Source: Odiellus spinosus
Lineage: Eukaryota > Arthropoda > Arachnida > Opiliones > Phalangiidae
NCBI GenBank assembly: GCA_963920705.1
Contig: OY987233.1
Location: forward strand, 6,872,001-6,936,000
Length of the DNA stretch: 64,000 nucleotides
Reading direction: 5' to 3'
In this document: positions 59,294-64,000 of the stretch, one piece after another
Layout: each line of letters starts with the position of its first letter
Numbering within the stretch: the first letter of the stretch is position 1
The notes under the pieces: generated by a model
What the model saw: only the letters and a program-made list of their open reading frames with translations
Database searches by the model: none
Told to the model about the DNA's origin: nothing
Translations under genes and position numbers: made by a program

Positions 59294-62200
59294 CTGAGTA
59301 GTTTAAAAATAACTGTGTGAGCTTGGGTTAATTTTGGATATTTTTAGGAAAAATGGTCTTCCAGCATTTAATAAATGTGACGGAAGAACGAAAACTCTAG
59401 GAAACCTTACTTGGACATTCTTTTATTCAAAACATTTTTCTGACATAACTCTACACGCTTAAATGTGGATAAAATCGTGAGATTGGATGGGGGAATGTCT
59501 TACTATGGACACTGTAGGCTAAGTTTGGACACCATAAACTAACTTTGAATAACATAGGGTTATCTTTGGACACTTTATATCTAACTTTGGACACCTTATT
59601 GGCATAGCTGCGCGGGCTCACCTCAATTCGTTGAGCCCGAGCTCGATTTGAGCGAGGTACGACCAAAAAAACGCTAAAACTGCGAGCTTGAGCTGAGACC
59701 AGTAAAATTTTGAAAAAAAAACTGAGCTTGAGCCCGAGCTAAAATATTTTTTATGGCAAAATGAGCTAGAGGTGAGGGGTATAAACGGACGAATAAATGT
59801 GTGAGCTCCAGCTTATATATTTTTATTTCTCGAGATCGAGGTGAGCCCATTTTCCAAATTATGTGAAGGAGCCCTGGCTCACGGGACCGTAGATAAAATA
59901 ACTAACGTATATAGATTGGAATCTCAATGCTATAGAAGTGACTCTGCGGGGGAAAAATTTGCAGGGGCAAGAAAAATTTGCAGGGGCAAGAAAAATTTGC
60001 AAATGCAAAAAAAATTTGCAAGGGCAAGAAAAATTTGCAAGGGCAAGAAAAATTTGCAAGGGCAAGAAAAATTTGCAAGGGCAAGAAAAATTTGCAAGGG
60101 CAAGAAAAATTTGCAAGGGCAAGAAAAATTTGCAAGGGCAAGAAAAATTTGCAAGGGCAAGAAAAATTTGCAAGGGCAAGAAAAATTTGCAAGGGCAAGA
60201 AAAATTTGCAAGGGCAAGAAAAATTTGCAAGGGCAAGAAAAATTTGCAAGGGCAAGAAAAATTTGCAGGGGCAAGAATTCCCATTTGCCCCTGCAAATTT
60301 TTGCCCCCATTATATAATTATTATATTGGAAATATTTTTCAATAAACTAAACATTTAGGATCTTTAATGCTTCAAATTAACATAGTTTAGAAGCTCGAAA
60401 ATGAAGGGCGTGACATGGTGTATGGGATATCTTTGTAGAATATTCGACAGACTGGAAATAAAACTAATGTTACTTAGCGACGTACGTCACCCGCGGGACC
60501 CTCCTCTTTCAAGCGTCGTTAGAACTTGACTATGCCTAGTTATTTTAATACGAATTTTTTAGTATTAATTATGTCTATTATTACTCTTCTTTTATCATAA
60601 TATCATATTTAAATTTAATTATATTTTGTAAATAAATACGCTGTAAACGTTCTACCTTGAGCCCAAGTCTGAGGTGAGATGAAGTAAAAAATTGATTTTT
60701 TGGAACCCGAGCTGAGCCCTGTTAATGTAAATTGAACCTGAGCTGAGACCTATCGTGAGATTTGCGTGAGCCCGAGCCCGAGGTGAGCTGTAGTAAAATG
60801 ATAGATTTTTTGGAGTGCGAGCTTGAGCTATCAATTAATAAAGCAATCACCCTGAGACTGAGGTGAGACTGCGCGTATAAAATTGGAAGTGGCGAGCCCG
60901 AGGTGAGGTCCAAGTAAATCGTGGTAAACTTTTGAGCCCGAGGTGAGGTCCAAGTAAAACGTGGTAATCTTTTGAGCCCGAGGTGAGCTCGATACCAATG
61001 TACATAGTGTAAGACGAGGTGAGCTGAGCCTGACCCTAGGCGCACAGCTATGCTTATTGATAATTTAGGGCTAAATACATTATCAACAATTCGAAATTAG
61101 GCTCAATTGCTGATCAGCCAATGAAAGTTCTCTCTTTGAAATAGCCCATGAACCGAAAGAGAAGCTTATGTTAGAGTTAAATCTGATATTTCATTGGCAT
61201 CATCAAGAATTTTAATAGTCTAAAATTCTTTCGAAATGGATTTTAGGCTTAACGAGTTCAGTTCGCAACTTTGATAATTAACTGTAAAATTACCACGAAA
61301 CTTTTCATTCGAGTATTTTAACAGTACAAAAAGATGAAAAATAAATTGTACCGAGGATCCCTTTAAGATTTAAATTTCTACAATACAACTTTTAGCCGTT
61401 ACTTGGGGCGCTATAGCGGCATAGGGCGAACTTTCACTTGGTGAAACTGGCAGGGAAAAAAACCTGCATGGGGTAATACGCGGGGTACTACGCGCGCCTC
61501 ACCAAGTGAACGTTTTTTTTTTTTTTCGCCACTAGTAAGCGTTTTGAGCGAGGGCATGCGCACAGTGGAAGAGCAAAGTGGTGTATTGGAAAAAAAACAA
61601 AACAGACTTTGGTTTTGAATGAATCTACAAGAAAGGGACAAATTTCAAAAACTACTATAAAATATATAACTGATAGAATATCAGACATAAATCTATATTA
61701 CAGATAAGTTTGCAGGTTAAATAAGAATCTGGTCACACTGAACAGAAAAGAAGATAACTGATTGGTAATGATATGTAAAAATAATTTTCGTTACTTACCC
61801 CAAATTCAAATATCGCTTTTTCTTTATTTCTTTATGTTTTGAACTATCAGTAACTATAAGGAAATTAATCTTAGAACATAATCCATAATCAGAGATCTTA
61901 CAACGTTGCACTATAGACATATGCCTCTTCGGGGAAAAGTGTTTGAGAGATCAGTGGCGCCATCTGCGAGTTGGAGATAATCGGTGGAAAGATCCAGAAT
62001 TCCATATCAAGGATGCTATCACAAGGACTTCAATTATTCATGAAGCTGGCACCATGTACCAAATTGAATAATCAAGGCTAAAGACATTTCAAACTCTCAT
62101 CTTTTATAATTTCATATTTCAGCAAATTAAATCAATTTGCATATTTTTAGATACTAAATAAACACGCAACCTTCAGTCTCAAGGTGGGGTGGAAAGGGGA

Positions 62201-63790
62201 CAGTGCTACATATTATCCCCGACTCAGAGACGCCGCTACAATCACCCGGACATGTTGGGTTTTTCAACAACATGGAGGGTATGGGAAAAGGATTATCTCT
62301 ATAGCTCAGCGCTGTAAGACCCTAACACTGTAATTTGTAATACATATTAACATACAATTTCTTTGAGGCATTGCATTTTTTAAGTTAAGCATAGTGGAAG
62401 CCACATCAACCTCTTTATCTAAAAAAATATTCTTAATAATTCTTAAGAAAGCTAACTTTCATTCCCAAAAACAAAATTCCTTGATCTTACCAATGTCTGT
62501 TGCATCGTAAAGCCTCTTAGAGAGAAAAGGAAACAGATCTAAATCGTAAAAGGATAAAATAAATCAAATATTAGATAGAATCCCGCTTTTTATTTATTTT
62601 TTATTCTAAATTAACTTCTGTGACTTAATCGTTGAAGTAGACACGCAACCTGGCTTGATTCGTATCTTGTCAAATTGATCTTGTGTCAATTAAAAAAAAA
62701 AAGATTTTACTTTTCATTTCTGCGTGCTACCATAGAGTGACCAAAGAAATCGGCTTTCCCTATAAGAAAAAAACTTCTAATGTGGTCAAAATGATTCCAA
62801 ATTCGAAAATTCCAACAGAATTCGAACAAATAGACCGAAATGAAATGACTGAACTCAACAAAAGTGGACCAAGGCATTTTCAATTTGGTAAGCTATTGTG
62901 GAATTCGGGTTACTTCATTTCATTTGGTTTATTTGGTGGAATTCTGTTGGACCATTTCTGACCAAATTAGAAAATTATCCTGATAGGGAAAGCCAATTTC
63001 TTTCGTTATTCTAAGGGAGCACAATGAAATGTAAAACAGCCTTGTTAATTTTTTCAATTTCTTAACATTAAATTCGCGATATTGGTGTGAGGTAAATTTG
63101 GCAAGGCTCAAATTGAGTCAGGTTTGCATGTTTACTTCAATGCTAAACGTCGACAGGACAATGCAGCCAGTGATTTAAGTGGTTTTTTTTTTTATATATT
63201 GATCTAAATAGGTATAATACCCCAGGAAAAATTTTACAAAGGAATATTGATCTAAAAATAAACTTTTAATATAATTGGAGAACAGGTTTAACAGGGAGCC
63301 ATGGAAAGTTTGAAATTTTTCACCATTAACGAGTCTCCGGCCAATATGCAAAAGCTTGTATCTTAAGCCAAATTTGAAATGTTTTACACTCAGAATGGAG
63401 CTCATACTTTTAACGTTAACAATGCGATTTCAAACTCTTCGTGGATCCCTGTTAAGCCTACTTTCCTAGAAATATTGGCATTTTCTCCAACATCTAGTCT
63501 TACTTCTAATTTTAGCTCTAAAAAATAAGTTTATACTTACCAGTGCGAGTTTTGACTGGTTGATTAGATGACTGTGATAAACTATCACTAATATAGGGTA
63601 AACAAAATGGTCTTACATAACAGAACAGGTTAAAGTTTATACAAACTAACCATTCGCCACCAGAAACTATATCCGCCAATTCCTTGTCATTGCATTCGGA
63701 AAAGGGGCATAGTGGGGCCCTCCTTAGAGCTTGCAGTAAATTAGGACGGAAATCTGCATCTACGCACCACAATGATCCTTTACCCATGTT
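58822..63790 (-). CDS. FoxN2/3: FoxN2/3 (CHES-1-like) forkhead factor, 3' part of gene, 4 exons
   Basis: The last 236 codons of a gene that begins beyond the right edge. The first visible exon holds the end of the forkhead domain (GKGSLWCVDADFRPNLLQALRR), a signature of the FoxN2/N3 group, and the last exon ends with LEEGAHALLSLANMARMHNN, resembling the conserved C-terminal EAAGSLLHLA motif of FOXN3. Between them is a low-complexity, charged region with a KKKR cluster that may be a nuclear signal. FOXN3 is a transcriptional repressor linked to checkpoint control; that role is inferred by homology. All three introns seen are GT-AG with matching phases. The protein is shorter after the forkhead than vertebrate FOXN3. 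Confidence 0.88.
59294..59601. other. FoxN2/3 intron, 3' part
   Basis: Three copies of taactttggacacctta-like words (about 59,500-59,600) form a small degenerate repeat. The last contributes TTATTG, duplicated by the J element that follows. Confidence 0.45.
59602..61053. mobile_element. 1.45-kb element J with 6-bp target duplication
   Basis: Ends GCATAGCTGCGCGGGCTCACC and, at the right, tgagcctgaccctaggcgca followed by cagctatgc, an imperfect inverted repeat. TTATTG flanks it at 59,596-59,601 and 61,054-61,059. The arms repeat gagcccgaggtgag words (three near-direct copies around 60,890-60,990) in opposite orientations. A 19-bp minisatellite occupies the interior. There is no transposase. 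Confidence 0.7.
59952..60290. repeat. 19-bp minisatellite inside element J
   Basis: About 17 units of caagggcaagaaaaatttg, bounded by variants with caggggcaag on both sides. At the right end, tgcccctgcaaatttttgcc is the inverse of the unit. The repeat is open in all frames of both strands, which explains several apparent proteins. Confidence 0.95.
61054..61798. other. FoxN2/3 intron sequence, no exon seen
   Basis: A short inverted pair (cacttggtgaaac / tcaccaagtg, near 61,437 and 61,499) and a T run precede unclassified sequence. Nothing here is required by the reading phase. Confidence 0.4.
61799..61853 (-). CDS. FoxN2/3: FoxN2/3 55-nt exon
   Basis: Minus-strand acceptor atttccttatag and donor gtaagt, phase 1 in and phase 2 out. 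It encodes VTDSSKHKEIKKKRYLNLG. It was found because the exons on either side do not join in phase; this one fits both. The KKKR run may act as a nuclear localisation signal. A competing candidate near 62,497 (donor gtaaga) would create a stop at the next junction. Confidence 0.72.
61854..62629. other. FoxN2/3 intron sequence
   Basis: Contains a single F-family end (aaacacgcaaccttcag) near 62,160 and a possible but unused donor near 62,492. No exon is supported. Confidence 0.4.
62630..63138. mobile_element. Palindromic element family F, copy 3
   Basis: The most complete F copy. Left end ttgaagtagacacgcaacct, right end aggtttgcatgtttacttcaa. Inner arms pair cttgtcaaattgatctt with aaatttggcaagg, and gaaatcggctttccctat with atagggaaagccaattt. 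It is noncoding and lies in a FoxN2/3 intron. Confidence 0.75.
63200..63520. mobile_element. Diverged M-type palindromic element, copy 4
   Basis: acaggtttaacagggagcca pairs loosely with tggatccctgttaagcctac, and the centre has the gtctccggccaata phrase seen in other M copies. The ends are not resolved. It stops just before the minus-strand donor of the exon at 63,541-63,587. Confidence 0.45.
63541..63587 (-). CDS. FoxN2/3: FoxN2/3 47-nt exon after the forkhead
   Basis: Minus-strand acceptor taccctatattag and donor gtaagt, phase 2 in and phase 1 out. It encodes CDSLSQSSNQPVKTRT, a Ser-rich linker. It is separated from the forkhead exon by only 63 bp. Reading straight through that intron is also open, so intron retention would add 21 residues rather than truncate. 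Confidence 0.72.
63651..63790 (-). CDS. FoxN2/3: FoxN2/3 exon with end of forkhead domain
   Basis: Minus-strand acceptor cacttaatttag and donor gttagt, 46 codons, phase 0 in and phase 2 out. It encodes NMGKGSLWCVDADFRPNLLQ, then ALRRAPLCPF. GKGSLWCVDPEYRPNL is the hallmark of the FoxN2/N3 wing 2 region. The DNA-recognition helix lies in an upstream exon outside the window. Confidence 0.9.
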
Positions 63791-64000
63791 CTAAATTAAG
63801 TGGAAAACAAAAGTGTAATTCGCATAACTTGTGTTGTAAAGTTATCAAAGTTTATCAAAGGGGGTAAATGATATTCCTCAGTGTTGCCATCCACTAACTC
63901 TTATCGAAAAAAGTTAGTCTGATCTGAAGAGGTCCTCAAATCTTGGGAAAATCTTCAAGACTTCCCCAAGACTTCTTGACATAATGAGAGACCTCTTAAG
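63791..64000. other. FoxN2/3 intron at right edge
   Basis: Intron sequence upstream (on the minus strand) of the forkhead exon. It has a local repeat of cttgggaaaatcttcaagac and acttccccaagacttcttga phrases near the edge. No exon is visible. Confidence 0.5.

Noticed and set aside
59841-60358. Apparent Lys/Gly/Gln-rich or Leu/Phe/Cys-rich proteins over the 19-bp repeat
   Set aside because: A 19-bp unit without stops is open in all frames on both strands; the overlapping frames are repeat translations inside element J.
62497-62521. Candidate 25-nt FoxN2/3 exon with donor gtaaga
   Set aside because: It fits the phases, but joining it to the terminal exon makes TGA at the junction. The 55-nt exon at 61,799-61,853 fits without a stop.

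Overview
This is a stretch of AT-rich eukaryotic (animal) nuclear DNA. It holds three multi-exon genes with GT-AG introns, many non-autonomous palindromic DNA transposons, and about 23 kb of satellite DNA. An invertebrate, most likely an arthropod, is inferred from three things: a corin-type protease with one Frizzled domain and two LDLa modules (vertebrate corin has many more), a Max protein beginning [13 protein letters not shown], and a short FoxN2/3 (CHES-1-like) protein. The species cannot be named from the sequence.

Layout. (1) 1,020-20,587, plus strand: a complete corin-like type II transmembrane serine protease, rebuilt as 13 coding exons (634 aa): signal anchor, Frizzled domain, LDLa, LDLa, SRCR, trypsin domain. 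Its introns are full of inverted-repeat (MITE/foldback) elements, some nested. (2) 20,588-22,730: intergenic, with two hAT-like MITEs that each have an intact 8-bp target duplication. (3) 22,800-31,445, plus strand: Max, four coding exons (170 aa). Two CACGTG E-boxes lie about 200 bp before the start codon. Intron 2 has an AA where the acceptor AG should be. Intron 3 carries a 30-bp minisatellite and a ~192-bp satellite in which almost every unit has a TGACGTCA site. (4) 31,950-55,000: a satellite block made of four interleaved families (S1-S4), first as a mirror-image block centred near 36,370, then as a ~3.4-3.7 kb higher-order unit repeated three times. (5) 55,000-56,335: a 24-bp AT satellite interrupted by one MITE. 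(6) 56,336-64,000: the 3' part of a FoxN2/3 forkhead gene on the minus strand (four exons; the 5' part lies beyond the right edge), again with MITEs in its introns.

Gene order and logic. Corin and Max run in the same direction. Max and FoxN2/3 converge, so the large satellite block lies in a 3'-to-3' gap where no promoter is expected. The three genes are not a functional pathway: a cell-surface protease, a bHLH-Zip dimerisation partner and a forkhead repressor are simply neighbours. No transposase or reverse transcriptase coding sequence was seen, so the mobile elements appear to depend on enzymes encoded elsewhere.

Limits. Exons were assembled by eye from splice signals, reading phase and family knowledge, without transcripts or searches. 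Repeat edges are accurate to a few bases where a target duplication or terminal repeat is quoted, and otherwise to tens of bases.
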